Numbered from the stretch's first letter, positions 36,634 through 45,569 are shown. The stretch is 64,000 nt of DNA from Paenibacillus sp. HW567 (GCF_000374185.1 NZ_KB910518.1:800546-864545); one strand, 5' to 3'. Notes: a model not told the origin generated them from the letters alone. Numbers and translations are program-made.

Positions 36634-37935
36634 ATGAAATCGAAGTTTTGGCGAAATAGCGTAGGCCTGGAGCCGGGTGACAACTGGAAACAGGAGTGGG
36701 CGGCAGGCATCCTGTCCTATTTTGCTTCAGTATATATTGTAATGGTTAACGCAGCGATTCTGCATGATGCGGGGATGCCGCTGCGGGCGGGGATGGTGGC
36801 TACGCTGCTGACGGCGGTCACCGGCTGCCTGCTCATGGCTTTTGGCGGCAAAACGCCGATTATCGTCGTGCCGGGCATGGGCATTAACGCATTTTTTACC
36901 TATACGCTTGTGCATTCCATGAAGCTGGATTGGCGCGAGGCGCTTGCGGTGGTAGTTGTGACGGGAGTGCTGTTCGCCATTGTCGCGTTTACTTCCCTGT
37001 ACCGGATCTTAAGCGAGGCGATTCCCCATAATATGCAGCATGCGATTACTGTCGGAATCGGGCTGTTTTTGACGTTTATCGGTCTGCAAAAAAGCGGGAT
37101 TGTGATCGCTCACCGGACGACCTTTGTGGCGATTGGGCATTTCAGTGATCCGGCGGTCATTACCTCCTGTGTGACCCTGATTCTGGCGCTTGTGCTATTC
37201 ATCCGGGGGACGCGCGGCGGGCTGCTGATCAGCATGCTGGCGGGGACAGGACTCGCCTATGTGCTGGGAGCAGCCAAGGTGCCGGAGAATACGGGTTCCG
37301 GGCATGTGTTCACAGGCTACGGTGATGTGTTCGCCGGGATGGACTGGAGCAGAATCGTCAGCCTGGTCTTCTGGATTGCCGTATTCCTGCTGCTGCTGAT
37401 TGTCGTGTTTGAAAATATCGGCCTGATCTCCTCCCAGACGCTGATGGCAGGCCGTCCCGAACGCTTCAAAAGCAGCCTGCGGGCGCTCTCCATTGCCAAT
37501 ATCGCCGCCGGTCTGTTCGGCAGCAGTCCTGTGGTTGCGGCTGCGGAGTCTACGGCAGGGATCGCCGCAGGGGGGCGCTCCGGGCTAACTTCTCTGGTCA
37601 CCGGCCTCCTGTTCGGGGCCACGTTCCTGTTCATTCCGCTGCTGGCCTATGTGCCGGACAGCGCCATCGCGCCGATTCTGATTGTGATCGGCGGCCTGAT
37701 GGTGCAGAATGTGCGCGAGATGGATCTGAGCGACATGACCGAGCTGTTCCCCGCCTTTCTGATCATGGTGATGATTCCGTTCACCTACAGTATTGTGGAC
37801 GGTATGGCCTTTGGCTTCATCACCTATCCGATTGTTAAGCTGGCTATGGGCAAAGGCAAGGATGTTCCGCCTGCGCTGTACGGAATTGCCGGCCTGTTCG
37901 TAGCTAACTTTGCGCTGCATGCTTTTATGGGGTGA
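36634..37935 (+). CDS. NCS2-family purine permease (AzgA/PbuG-like)
   Basis: This is the AzgA-like branch of nucleobase transporters, which imports hypoxanthine, guanine or adenine by proton symport. The 433-residue protein has about 13 membrane segments, MAFGGKTPIIVVPGMGINAFFTYTL in the region of the family signature (about 69-93), and FENIGLISSQTLM (about 267) with the substrate-binding Glu. GSSPVVAAAESTAGIAAGGRSGLTS follows (about 293-317). ATG 36634 follows tgggggt by about 7 nt; an in-frame ATG at 36595 overlaps the intergenic region and lacks a site. No purine riboswitch is visible upstream. It is monocistronic between the tcdA operon and helD. Confidence 0.9.
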   Translation: MKSKFWRNSVGLEPGDNWKQEWAAGILSYFASVYIVMVNAAILHDAGMPLRAGMVATLLTAVTGCLLMAFGGKTPIIVVPGMGINAFFTYTLVHSMKLDWREALAVVVVTGVLFAIVAFTSLYRILSEAIPHNMQHAITVGIGLFLTFIGLQKSGIVIAHRTTFVAIGHFSDPAVITSCVTLILALVLFIRGTRGGLLISMLAGTGLAYVLGAAKVPENTGSGHVFTGYGDVFAGMDWSRIVSLVFWIAVFLLLLIVVFENIGLISSQTLMAGRPERFKSSLRALSIANIAAGLFGSSPVVAAAESTAGIAAGGRSGLTSLVTGLLFGATFLFIPLLAYVPDSAIAPILIVIGGLMVQNVREMDLSDMTELFPAFLIMVMIPFTYSIVDGMAFGFITYPIVKLAMGKGKDVPPALYGIAGLFVANFALHAFMG

Positions 37936-37988
37936 AGCTTTATGTCGAAATATGTAGCTTGAAAGATGTGGTATTTATTGATCTATTG

Positions 37989-37997
37989 TGATACAAT
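37989..37997 (+). promoter_or_regulatory. Extended -10 promoter upstream of helD
   Basis: TGATACAAT is an extended -10 sequence about 82 bp before the helD start. No clear -35 is seen. Confidence 0.5.
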
Positions 37998-38049
37998 GAA
38001 TACCCTTTTTGTGTGAGTGAAGCCAGTCTTACACGAGGCAAATTAGTGG

Positions 38050-38069
38050 CATACAAAACTTTTAGGAGG
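38050..38069 (+). promoter_or_regulatory. 3' half of the recurrent leader motif in front of helD
   Basis: The sequence atacaaaacttttaggagg matches the end of the elements at 16103, 25199 and 35089. Upstream, agtcttacacgagg is a weak match to agttttgtacgaag, so this may be a decayed copy. Confidence 0.6.
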
Positions 38070-38078
38070 TAACTGAAA

Positions 38079-40307
38079 TTGGAGGACAACTTTCAAAGTG
38101 CCTATCAAGAGGAAGAAGACAGGCTGAACAGCACGCTTACAGAGATTGACACGGTGCTTGAGAGACTGCGCGGCATTCCGGTGTACACAGGGCACGATTA
38201 TACGGAGCAGGCGCTGGAGGCCTCAAGGGAGCAGCGGCGCAAGGATCTTGCCAAGCTGCGGCAGGAGCCGTATTTTGGACGGCTTGATTTTCAGGGCACA
38301 GATGAGGATGACCGCAAAGCGCTCTACATCGGAAAAATCGGTGTAGACCGGGAACAGGTAAGCGACCGTCCGCTGGTGATTGACTGGCGCGCTCCGGTAG
38401 CGAGCCTGTTCTATTCGTTTACCGGCGGTACGGAGCCGGCTTCCTATGAAGCCCCTGAGGGGCTGATCGAAGGGCTGGTGTACCTTAAGCGCAACGTGGT
38501 GATCCGCAAGCAGATTCTGGAGAGGGTAGCAGATACGTATAACCGGGACAGCGACGGACCGGCCGTATCGGATGAATTCCTCGTCTACCGGCTGGGCGAG
38601 AACAAGGATAACCGGCTGCGTGACATCGTCTCGACGATTCAAGAGGAGCAGGACAAGATTATCCGGGCGGCGAAGAACACCGCGCTGATTATCCAGGGCG
38701 TGGCGGGCAGCGGGAAAACTACGGTAGCGCTGCACCGGCTGGCATTCCTGCTCTACCAATACAAGGATCAGGTCTCTGCGGAGAAAATGATTATTTTCGC
38801 GCCGAACCGGATGTTCCTGGATTATATTTCGGATGTGCTCCCCGAGCTTGGGGTCGGCAACATTGCGCAGAGCACCTTCCCTGACTGGGCGGCGGATGTG
38901 CTGGGAGTTGAGCTGCCAGAGCAGAATGCTGCTGAATCCATGAACCTCTGGTTCGAAAGAGAAGGCGGCATGCCGGAGATTACAGAAGAGACACCGGGCC
39001 GGTTCAAGGGATCGACTGCCCTTATGGGGATCATCGAGTCCGCTATCCGGCTGCTGGAGAACGGGGCGGTCCCGGAAGGGGATTTCAGCCCTTGGGAGGG
39101 TGCGGTGCTGCGCCGGTCCATGATTCTGCGCTGGCATAACGAGGAATATGCTCCGTATCCTCCAGCGAAGCGCAAGGAACGGGTTATGGCGCGGATTCAC
39201 CGCTGGATTGAGATGGAGCTCAAGAAGAGCCCCACGGCAGCAGCGCTGAAGGACCGCAAGAAGAAAAGCGCAGCACGCGAAAAAGCCTACAGCGCCAAAT
39301 GGCCGAAGTATGAGCCACTGAACATTTACAAGCAGCTTTTCCGTGCGGTGAAGGTTCCCGAGGATTGGCCCGCTGAGGCCCCGGAGCTTATTCCGCAGGG
39401 AGTGCTGAAGATGACCGTTAAGGACCTCAAAAAAGGCATCCTGCATGAAGAGGATCTGCCGCCGCTGCTCTATATCCATTATCTGCTGAACGGCAATGAG
39501 GGGGGAAGCCGCTTCGACCATATCGTGATTGATGAAGCCCAGGACTTCTCGCCATTTCAGATTGCGGTGCTGGATTTGTATGTCAAAGGACACTCCTTCA
39601 CCATTCTGGGCGATCTGTCGCAGGGGATTCATGCTTATAAGGGCGTTCATGCCTGGGAAGAGATGCAAAGGTTGTTTGCTCCCGAAAATACGGCTTATCA
39701 CGCGTTGACCCGCAGCTATCGTTCAACGATGGAGATTATCGAATTTGCCAACGGCATTCTTGCCGCCGGTGTCGGCAGCAGCCTGCTTGCCGTGCCGGTC
39801 TTCCGCAGCGGAAATCCCGTGCGGCTGATTTCTTATAGCGAAGGCTTGCCAGAAGCAGGCGCACGGGGCGGGGAAGGCCGAGTTCATGCTGTAAGAACGG
39901 CCCTGAAGGCACTCTCCGGCCGGGAATACCGTACGGTAGCCGTCTTGACCCGCAGCATGCGGGAAGCTGCTGAGCTGTACGGCGAGCTTGCCGGCCAGTT
40001 TGAGGATATACACCTGATCGACGGCAGCATGACGGAATACAGGGGCGGGCTGTCCGTCCTGCCGGTATATCTGTCCAAGGGCCTGGAGTTCGATGCAGTC
40101 ATCCTGGCTGATGCCGATTCGGACCATTACGGAGCTGCGGCCTGGGATGCGAAGCTGATGTATGTAGGCTGTACCCGCGCACTGCATGAGCTGTGGCTGC
40201 TGTACGGCAGCGCCCTCCCGTCCTATGTGCAGGACGGGGATGGAACTGCTTCCGGCTGGCCGGATCTATCTAAGCTGAATAGTATCCTTCCTGCTGGTCA
40301 AGAATAA
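38079..40307 (+). CDS. helD: HelD-family RNA polymerase recycling ATPase
   Basis: HelD is a UvrD-like superfamily 1 ATPase that inserts arms into RNA polymerase and releases stalled or post-termination complexes from DNA. The 742-residue protein has a helical N-terminal arm (about 1-60), Walker A IQGVAGSGKTTVALHR (about 204-219), Walker B VIDEAQDFSPFQ (about 484), and motif YRSTMEIIEFANGIL (about 546). The C-terminal SKGLEFDAVILADAD (about 666) and YVGCTRALHELWL follow. TTG 38079 lies 9 nt after ttttaggagg, again carried by a leader motif (catacaaaacttttaggagg, 38050-38068). Paenibacilli can carry several helD paralogues; rifampicin-linked functions are known for some HelD classes but cannot be inferred here. 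Confidence 0.9.
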   Translation: MEDNFQSAYQEEEDRLNSTLTEIDTVLERLRGIPVYTGHDYTEQALEASREQRRKDLAKLRQEPYFGRLDFQGTDEDDRKALYIGKIGVDREQVSDRPLVIDWRAPVASLFYSFTGGTEPASYEAPEGLIEGLVYLKRNVVIRKQILERVADTYNRDSDGPAVSDEFLVYRLGENKDNRLRDIVSTIQEEQDKIIRAAKNTALIIQGVAGSGKTTVALHRLAFLLYQYKDQVSAEKMIIFAPNRMFLDYISDVLPELGVGNIAQSTFPDWAADVLGVELPEQNAAESMNLWFEREGGMPEITEETPGRFKGSTALMGIIESAIRLLENGAVPEGDFSPWEGAVLRRSMILRWHNEEYAPYPPAKRKERVMARIHRWIEMELKKSPTAAALKDRKKKSAAREKAYSAKWPKYEPLNIYKQLFRAVKVPEDWPAEAPELIPQGVLKMTVKDLKKGILHEEDLPPLLYIHYLLNGNEGGSRFDHIVIDEAQDFSPFQIAVLDLYVKGHSFTILGDLSQGIHAYKGVHAWEEMQRLFAPENTAYHALTRSYRSTMEIIEFANGILAAGVGSSLLAVPVFRSGNPVRLISYSEGLPEAGARGGEGRVHAVRTALKALSGREYRTVAVLTRSMREAAELYGELAGQFEDIHLIDGSMTEYRGGLSVLPVYLSKGLEFDAVILADADSDHYGAAAWDAKLMYVGCTRALHELWLLYGSALPSYVQDGDGTASGWPDLSKLNSILPAGQE

Positions 40308-40403
40308 TTATATCTATTCTTGAACTTGTAACCTGCCCGCAGCTATGGCTTAATAATAAGTGTCCGGCCGGGCAAGATTACTTCTGGAAGGAGGCTGATT
40401 GAA

Positions 40404-40436
40404 ATGATTTCAGTATACGAGGTGGTTTCCGCTTAG
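40404..40436 (+). CDS. Ten-codon open reading frame with strong ribosome binding site, followed by hairpins
   Basis: ATG 40404 is placed 9 nt after a perfect aaggagg (40388-40394) and encodes MISVYEVVSA before TAG. The stop lies in the loop of a hairpin (ggtttccgc/gcggaaatc, about 40424-40444). A second perfect hairpin, aggaggcc-gaaa-ggcctcct (40455-40474), follows. The peptide start resembles the first residues of small Firmicute holin-like or TxpA-like toxins, so it could be a truncated toxin gene or a leader peptide. I cannot decide between these, and it may be neither. The rest of the 347-bp helD-CD3324 gap holds a promoter and a second short frame. Confidence 0.35.
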   Translation: MISVYEVVSA

Positions 40437-40510
40437 TGCGGAAATCAATTTGCGAGGAGGCCGAAAGGCCTCCTTATCATTTATAGACAGATGCGGAATG
40501 ACATTGAATG

Positions 40511-40539
40511 TAGACGCTAACCACAGGGTTTTATATAAT
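40511..40539 (+). promoter_or_regulatory. Promoter upstream of the CD3324-family gene
   Basis: TAGACG (40511-40516) and TATAAT (40534-40539) have a 17-bp spacer. The start of transcription would fall about 40 bp before the small frame at 40588. Confidence 0.62.
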
Positions 40540-40587
40540 GAACTTACGGTTTTACCAAATTTGAGGAGAAGAAAGGAGGCAGGTGAC

Positions 40588-40728
40588 GTGAAGGTATTTA
40601 ACTATGCAATGGGCGGATTAGACGGAACACACCTGTTGAAGGAGGAAACACAGCGTGAGCTATGTCAATGGAAAGGATGTGCTCCCCCCGGGCCTTCTCG
40701 AAGAGCTTCAGGGATACATCCAGGGTGA
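40588..40728 (+). CDS. Possible 46-residue upstream ORF overlapping the CD3324 gene
   Basis: GTG 40588 lies 8 nt after a perfect aaaggagg (40572-40579), one of the best sites in the window. The frame encodes a peptide starting MKVFNYAMGGLDGTHLLKEE and overlaps the following gene by 74 bp in another frame. The sequence has no recognised family, and its second half is simply the alternate frame of the neighbour. If translated, it would couple translation to the downstream gene. Confidence 0.35.
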   Translation: MKVFNYAMGGLDGTHLLKEETQRELCQWKGCAPPGPSRRASGIHPG

Positions 40729-40936
40729 ATTGCTTTATATCCCCAAGAAAACGGAACAACGGGTAAAATGGGGCGAGAACAGCGGCTCCCGGCAAGAAAT
40801 TGCCAACCGCAATGAGGAGATTTTCTGCAGTCACCGCAGCGGCTGCTCGGTGAACGAGCTGCAGGAGAGATATCACTTATCCGAGGAAAGCATCCGCAAG
40901 ATCATTTCAAAAATGCGGCTGGCGCTGACCCGCTAG
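40655..40936 (+). CDS. CD3324 family protein, Mor-like helix-turn-helix regulator
   Basis: The 93-residue protein has the family's opening SYVNGKDVLPPGLLEELQGYIQGE and LYIPKK, then SGSRQEIANRNEEIF. A C-terminal helix-turn-helix, SVNELQERYHLSEESIRKIISKM, follows (about residues 66-88). This is the layout of CD3324-type proteins, related to the DNA-binding part of Mor/C activators of phage Mu and common in Clostridia and Paenibacilli. Its targets are unknown. GTG 40655 lies 9 nt after gaaggagg. A terminator follows 14 bp after its stop. Confidence 0.82.
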   Translation: MSYVNGKDVLPPGLLEELQGYIQGELLYIPKKTEQRVKWGENSGSRQEIANRNEEIFCSHRSGCSVNELQERYHLSEESIRKIISKMRLALTR

Positions 40937-40950
40937 CCTTAACTTTGAAC

Positions 40951-40994
40951 AAAGAGCATGGCACCCGCCACAAGGGCGAGGTCATGCTCTTTTT
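40951..40994 (+). terminator. Terminator after the CD3324-family gene
   Basis: aaagagcatg (40951-40960) pairs with catgctcttt, and a T-run follows. The loop contains an inner cgcc/ggcg pairing. Confidence 0.85.
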
Positions 40995-41153
40995 ATTGAA
41001 ATTGCAGAGGAGAACGGCGGGGCGTTTCTTCTTGATTGCAGACGCAGTGTGGTATGATAGAGAACAGGAATGTTTCTCTTATAATATAAGGCTTGATATG
41101 TTGTACTTCATCAATCATCCTATCCTACAAGATTACAGCAAGGAAGTGGAGTC

Positions 41154-42458
41154 ATGGATTTATTCTCACTCAGCGAGGAACCCGCAGGCGGACGGCTGCT
41201 GGCAGACCGGATGCGGCCGGAGAATCTCGATGAATATATTGGGCAGGAGCATATTGTGGGTCCGGGCAAGCTGCTGCGCCGCGCGATTGAAGCGGATCAG
41301 GTCTCATCCATTCTGCTCTATGGCCCCCCCGGCTGCGGCAAAACCACCCTGGCTCACATCATTTCCCATCATACCCAAGGTGAATTTGTCCGGCTGAATG
41401 CGGTGGAGGCTTCGGTTAAGGATGTGCGCGAGGTGATTGAGCGCGCCCAGAACAATAAATCGCTGTATGGCACGAAGACGATACTGTTTCTGGACGAGGT
41501 GCACCGCTTCAACAGCTCCCGCCAGGATGCGCTGCTGCCGGCTGTGGAGAAGGGGACGATTATTTTTATCGGGGCCACGACCGAGAATCCGTTCCATTAT
41601 GTGAACGGGGCACTTATGAGCCGTTCTACGCTGTTCCAGCTAGAATCGCTGAGCAGTGCGCACAGCATGATAGCGATGAAGAGAGCACTGGCTGATGAGA
41701 AGCGGGGGCTTGGCTTCATGCAACTGCAGGCGGATGAAGAGGCGCTGCAGCATATTGCAGGCATGGCCAATGGCGACATCCGGCGGGCGCTGAACGCCCT
41801 GGAGCTGGCGGCAATGACGACAGCACCGGAGGCGGATGGCAGCGTGCACATTACGCTTGCAGTGGCGGAGGAGTCGATCCGCCGCCCGATTGTCAAAGCC
41901 GATGAATCGACGCAATATGACGTCTTGTCGGCTTTTCACAAAAGCATCCGCGGCTCCAGCGACGCCGCCCTGTTCTGGTTTCTCTATGCCGTGGAGAAGC
42001 TGGGTATGGACCCGATGACCTTCATCCGCCGCCTGATTGCCGCGAGCAGCGAGGACATCGGCCTGGCTAATCCGCAGGCGATGGTACAGGCGGTCAGCGC
42101 CTTGGAGGCCTACCGCAACAACGGCTGGCCGGAGGCCAGGCTGAACATTACCCAGGCCATCCTGTTCGCGGTTGAGAGTCCGAAGTCGAATGGCGTCGTT
42201 ATGGCGATTGCGAACGTGATGGACTGTATCGAGGAGCTGAAATCGGCTGAAGTGCCGCTGCATCTGCGGGATACGCACTATAAAGGTGCAGCAGCGCTCG
42301 GGCACGAGGGCTATCAGTACCCGCATGATTTTCCAGGCCATTATGTGAAGCAGGATTATTTGCCGAAGACGGTTGCCCGGAAGGTATTCTATGAGGCTAC
42401 CGAACAGGGCAACGAAGCAAAAATCCGCCATAATCAGGGCTTGCGGCGCGGACAGTAA
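41154..42458 (+). CDS. rarA: Replication-associated recombination protein A (MgsA/YrvN)
   Basis: RarA is a tetrameric AAA+ ATPase related to clamp loaders that works at stalled replication forks. The 434-residue protein shows Walker A LLYGPPGCGKTTLAH (about 52-66), Walker B TILFLDEVHRFN (about 103), and sensor 1 IFIGATTENPF (about 131-141). The C-terminal oligomerisation region includes SEDIGLANPQAMVQAVSA (about 301-318). ATG 41154 follows aaggaagtggag. The tcdA...rarA...cymR order is conserved with B. subtilis yrvM-yrvN-cymR, although interrupted here. A TATGAT box at 41053-41058 may be its promoter. Confidence 0.95.
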   Translation: MDLFSLSEEPAGGRLLADRMRPENLDEYIGQEHIVGPGKLLRRAIEADQVSSILLYGPPGCGKTTLAHIISHHTQGEFVRLNAVEASVKDVREVIERAQNNKSLYGTKTILFLDEVHRFNSSRQDALLPAVEKGTIIFIGATTENPFHYVNGALMSRSTLFQLESLSSAHSMIAMKRALADEKRGLGFMQLQADEEALQHIAGMANGDIRRALNALELAAMTTAPEADGSVHITLAVAEESIRRPIVKADESTQYDVLSAFHKSIRGSSDAALFWFLYAVEKLGMDPMTFIRRLIAASSEDIGLANPQAMVQAVSALEAYRNNGWPEARLNITQAILFAVESPKSNGVVMAIANVMDCIEELKSAEVPLHLRDTHYKGAAALGHEGYQYPHDFPGHYVKQDYLPKTVARKVFYEATEQGNEAKIRHNQGLRRGQ

Positions 42459-42487
42459 CCGAGCCGCCGGATAAGGATTGGACAATG

Positions 42488-42549
42488 AAGAACCGCTCAT
42501 TTGCTGCTTGAGGCGCTGTTGCCTCTGGCGGAGGAGCGGTTCTTTTTTT
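42488..42549 (+). terminator. Terminator after rarA
   Basis: aagaaccgctc (42488-42498) pairs with gagcggttctt (42534-42544) and is followed by a run of Ts. The loop also contains an inner aggcg/cgcct-like pairing. Confidence 0.85.
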
Positions 42550-42626
42550 GACAGCCATTTAGCGAAAACAAAGAAATTTACAAATAAGTCCAGATTTCAT
42601 CTTTTTTTCTATGTAAATATATAGCA

Positions 42627-42642
42627 ATAAACGCCCGTTTAT
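42627..42642. promoter_or_regulatory. LacI-type operator candidate upstream of the cellulase operon
   Basis: ataaacg-cc-cgtttat is a perfect 7-bp inverted repeat, similar in size and symmetry to LacI/GalR-family operators. A TATATA box (42618-42623) lies just before it, so the site would cover the transcription start. It is about 165 bp before the GH9 start. The same leader also has a ttaggatt/aatcctaa repeat (42655-42675) and a five-codon frame, MNPAA (42697-42714), behind gggaggtgg. Confidence 0.45.
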
Positions 42643-42807
42643 GGTATATCTGTATTAGGATTATTCAAATCCTAACATTAATATGGGAGGTGGAAGATGA
42701 ATCCAGCCGCATAAAATGTCTAATCTAGGCACTGGGGAGGTACTGGCGCGTGAGCAAGACAGGTTAATCCAAACGAAATATGAGGAAGGGAAAGGAGCAG
42801 GGTTAAG

Positions 42808-45540
42808 ATGAACAAGAGGAAAGGGAAGCAGGGTCTTATTCTATCCTTGAGTTTACTATTAACTTGCACTATGATTTCAGGCGCTGCATTTCATCCGTCT
42901 GTGAGCAAGGCGGCGGGAAGTAGCTACAATTATGCAGAGGCACTGCAGAAATCTATCTACTTCTATGAAACACAGCGTTCCGGCGTTCTGCCGGATAACA
43001 ACCGTGTGGAATGGAGAGGCAACTCCGGACTGCAGGACGGTGCGGATGTCGGTCACGATCTGACCGGAGGCTGGTATGATGCGGGAGATCATGTCAAATT
43101 TGGCTTCCCGATGGCGTACACAGCTACGATGCTGGCATGGTCGGTCTATGAGTACAAGGATGGTTATGTCCAGTCCGGGCAGCTTGCGAAGATTCTGGAC
43201 AATATCCGCTGGGCAACAGACTATTTTATGAAAGCGCATACTGCTCCGAATGAGCTGTGGGGACAGGTCGGCAACGGTACTGCGGATCACAATTGGTGGG
43301 GAGCAGCGGAGGTCATGCCGATGGCGCGCCCTTCGTATAAGATTGATGCGGCGCATCCCGGCTCGGATCTGGCAGCGGAAACCGCCGCGGCGCTTGCTTC
43401 GGCATCCATCATCTTCAGGGACTCGGACGCCGCTTATGCGGACAAGCTGCTGCTGCATGCGAAGCAGTTGTACAATTTTGCCGATACGTACCGGGGCGTT
43501 TACTCCGACAATATCACTGATGCTAAGCAGTATTACAATTCTTGGAGCGGTTATGCGGATGAATTAAGCTGGGGCGGAGTTTGGCTGTACATGGCGACCG
43601 GCGACAAGACTTATCTGAATAAGGCCGTAACCGCAAGCAATTCGTGGTCTACCAATCAAGCCGGACAATGGGGTTATCAATGGACCCAGTCCTGGGATGA
43701 CAAGCATTACGGCGCTCAACTGCTGCTGTCGCGCATTACCGGGGACAGTAAGTTCATCCAATCCACTGAACGGAACATGCAGTATTGGACGACTGGAGTG
43801 AACGGCACTTCTGACCGTGTAGCCTATACTCCTGGCGGACTTGCGCATCTGGATGATTGGGGAGCGCTGCGGTATGCGGCCAACCAGGCTTTTCTGGCGT
43901 TTGTCTATGCGGACTGGGTAACTGATCCGGCGAAGCAGGCTACAGCCCGCACATTCGCTGAGCGGCAGATCACCTATATGCTGGGCGATAATCCGCGTAA
44001 CAGCAGCTACGTTATCGGTTACGGCAGCAATGCGCCGCAGCATCCGCATCACCGGACCTCGCATGGCTCCTGGAGCGACAGCCAGACTACGCCTGCGAAC
44101 CACCGGCATATTCTTTACGGAGCGCTGGTCGGGGGTCCATCCAAGACCGACAGCTATACCGACACCATCAGCGATTATGTTTCAAATGAAGTTGCAACCG
44201 ATTACAATTCAGCATTTACAGGCGCTTTGGCTAAAATGATGATCCTGCACGGACAGGGACAGCAGCCGCTGGCCAACTTCCCTGCCGCTGAAACCCGTGA
44301 GGATGAGATGTTTGCCGAGACCTCTGTCAATGCCAGCGGCAGCAACTTTGTGGAAATCCGGGCACTGCTGAATAACCGTTCCGGCTGGCCGGCACGCTCC
44401 AGCAGCCAGATGTCTTTTAATTACTATGTGGATCTAAGTGAAGCTGCAGCAGCGGGCTATGGGCCGGAGGATATCACGGTCAAGGCAGGAGGCTACAACC
44501 AAGGCGGCACTGTCTCGCAATTGCAGCCTTATGATGCAGCGAAGCATATTTATTATACGAAAATCGACTTCACCGGCACACCGATCTATCCTGGCGGTCA
44601 GTCTGCCTTCCGCAAGGAGATTCAGTTCCGGATATCGGCTCCGCTGAATACGGCCTTCTGGGATAACTCGAATGACTTTTCCTTCAAGGGCGTTGCTGCT
44701 TCGGCATCCTCACCTGTGAAAAATCCTTATATTCCGGTGTTTGATGCAGGGGTTAAAGTGTATGGAGAACTGCCATCGGGCGGCAATCCCGGTCAACCGC
44801 AGGCTCCGGCACATCCATCCGGGGTGCAGGCTGTGGCCGGAAATGCCAATGTGGCCTTGAGCTGGAACGCTGTCAGCGGGGCGGCGCAATATACCGTCAA
44901 ACGTTCATTGTTGAATGGTGGACCTTATACGGCAATTGCGACCGTAACAGGGACAGCCTATAGCGACACAGGGCTGGTCAACGGAGTAGACTATTATTAC
45001 GTAGTGACTGCTTCGAACAGCGTGGGCGAGAGCACAGCGTCTGCACAGGTCAGCGCCCGGCCCAAGGATACCCCGCCAGCGACAGGCAAGTTACGTGTAC
45101 AGTACCGTACCAATGATCCAAGTCCCAGTGATTCCCAAATCCGCAGCCAGTTCCGTATCGTGAACACAGGAACAGAGGCGGTCCAGCTCAGCGGGCTTAA
45201 GCTCCGTTATTATTACACCGTGGACGGGGACAAGCCGCAGGAATTTCATTGCGACTATGCTGCGGTCGGCAGCGGAAATCTTAGCGGAAGCTTTGGCAAG
45301 CTAAATCCGGGGACCGCGCTTGCGGATGCTTATGTCGAGATTACTTTTGCCTCAAGTGCCGGCAGTCTTGCTCCGGGAGCGGATACCGGTGAAATTCAGA
45401 TACGCTTCAACAAGGCGGATTGGTCCGCCTATAACGAGAATAACGATTATTCCTACAGCGGCACTCAGACGGCCTTCGCTGATTGGAATAAAGTCACACT
45501 GTACCGCGAAGGAACATTGATTTGGGGCTTGGAACCATAA
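42808..45540 (+). CDS. Secreted GH9 cellulase with CBM3c, FN3 and CBM3 modules
   Basis: The 910-residue protein begins with a signal peptide (basic start, hydrophobic 11-28, cleavage near SKAAGSS). A GH9 catalytic domain spans about residues 38-485. Its catalytic Asp pair is in GGWYDAGDHVKFG (about 91-94), HPHHRTSHGS is near 411, and the acid Glu is in NEVATDYNSAFTGAL (about 461). A CBM3c module fused to it (about 490-650) is the arrangement of processive endoglucanases, followed by an FN3 domain (about 665-750). A C-terminal CBM3 (about 758-910) carries the YYYTVDGDKPQEF pattern of crystalline-cellulose binders. ATG 42808 follows gggaaaggagcagg. It is cotranscribed with the GH48 gene 29 bp later; together they should degrade crystalline cellulose. 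Confidence 0.95.
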   Translation: MNKRKGKQGLILSLSLLLTCTMISGAAFHPSVSKAAGSSYNYAEALQKSIYFYETQRSGVLPDNNRVEWRGNSGLQDGADVGHDLTGGWYDAGDHVKFGFPMAYTATMLAWSVYEYKDGYVQSGQLAKILDNIRWATDYFMKAHTAPNELWGQVGNGTADHNWWGAAEVMPMARPSYKIDAAHPGSDLAAETAAALASASIIFRDSDAAYADKLLLHAKQLYNFADTYRGVYSDNITDAKQYYNSWSGYADELSWGGVWLYMATGDKTYLNKAVTASNSWSTNQAGQWGYQWTQSWDDKHYGAQLLLSRITGDSKFIQSTERNMQYWTTGVNGTSDRVAYTPGGLAHLDDWGALRYAANQAFLAFVYADWVTDPAKQATARTFAERQITYMLGDNPRNSSYVIGYGSNAPQHPHHRTSHGSWSDSQTTPANHRHILYGALVGGPSKTDSYTDTISDYVSNEVATDYNSAFTGALAKMMILHGQGQQPLANFPAAETREDEMFAETSVNASGSNFVEIRALLNNRSGWPARSSSQMSFNYYVDLSEAAAAGYGPEDITVKAGGYNQGGTVSQLQPYDAAKHIYYTKIDFTGTPIYPGGQSAFRKEIQFRISAPLNTAFWDNSNDFSFKGVAASASSPVKNPYIPVFDAGVKVYGELPSGGNPGQPQAPAHPSGVQAVAGNANVALSWNAVSGAAQYTVKRSLLNGGPYTAIATVTGTAYSDTGLVNGVDYYYVVTASNSVGESTASAQVSARPKDTPPATGKLRVQYRTNDPSPSDSQIRSQFRIVNTGTEAVQLSGLKLRYYYTVDGDKPQEFHCDYAAVGSGNLSGSFGKLNPGTALADAYVEITFASSAGSLAPGADTGEIQIRFNKADWSAYNENNDYSYSGTQTAFADWNKVTLYREGTLIWGLEP

Positions 45541-45569
45541 ATCATTCCAGAGAGGAAGCGTGCGAAAAG

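Noticed and set aside
42697..42714. Five-codon frame MNPAA in the cellulase leader
   Set aside because: It has a good gggaggtgg site but is too short to separate from chance; mentioned only in the operator entry.
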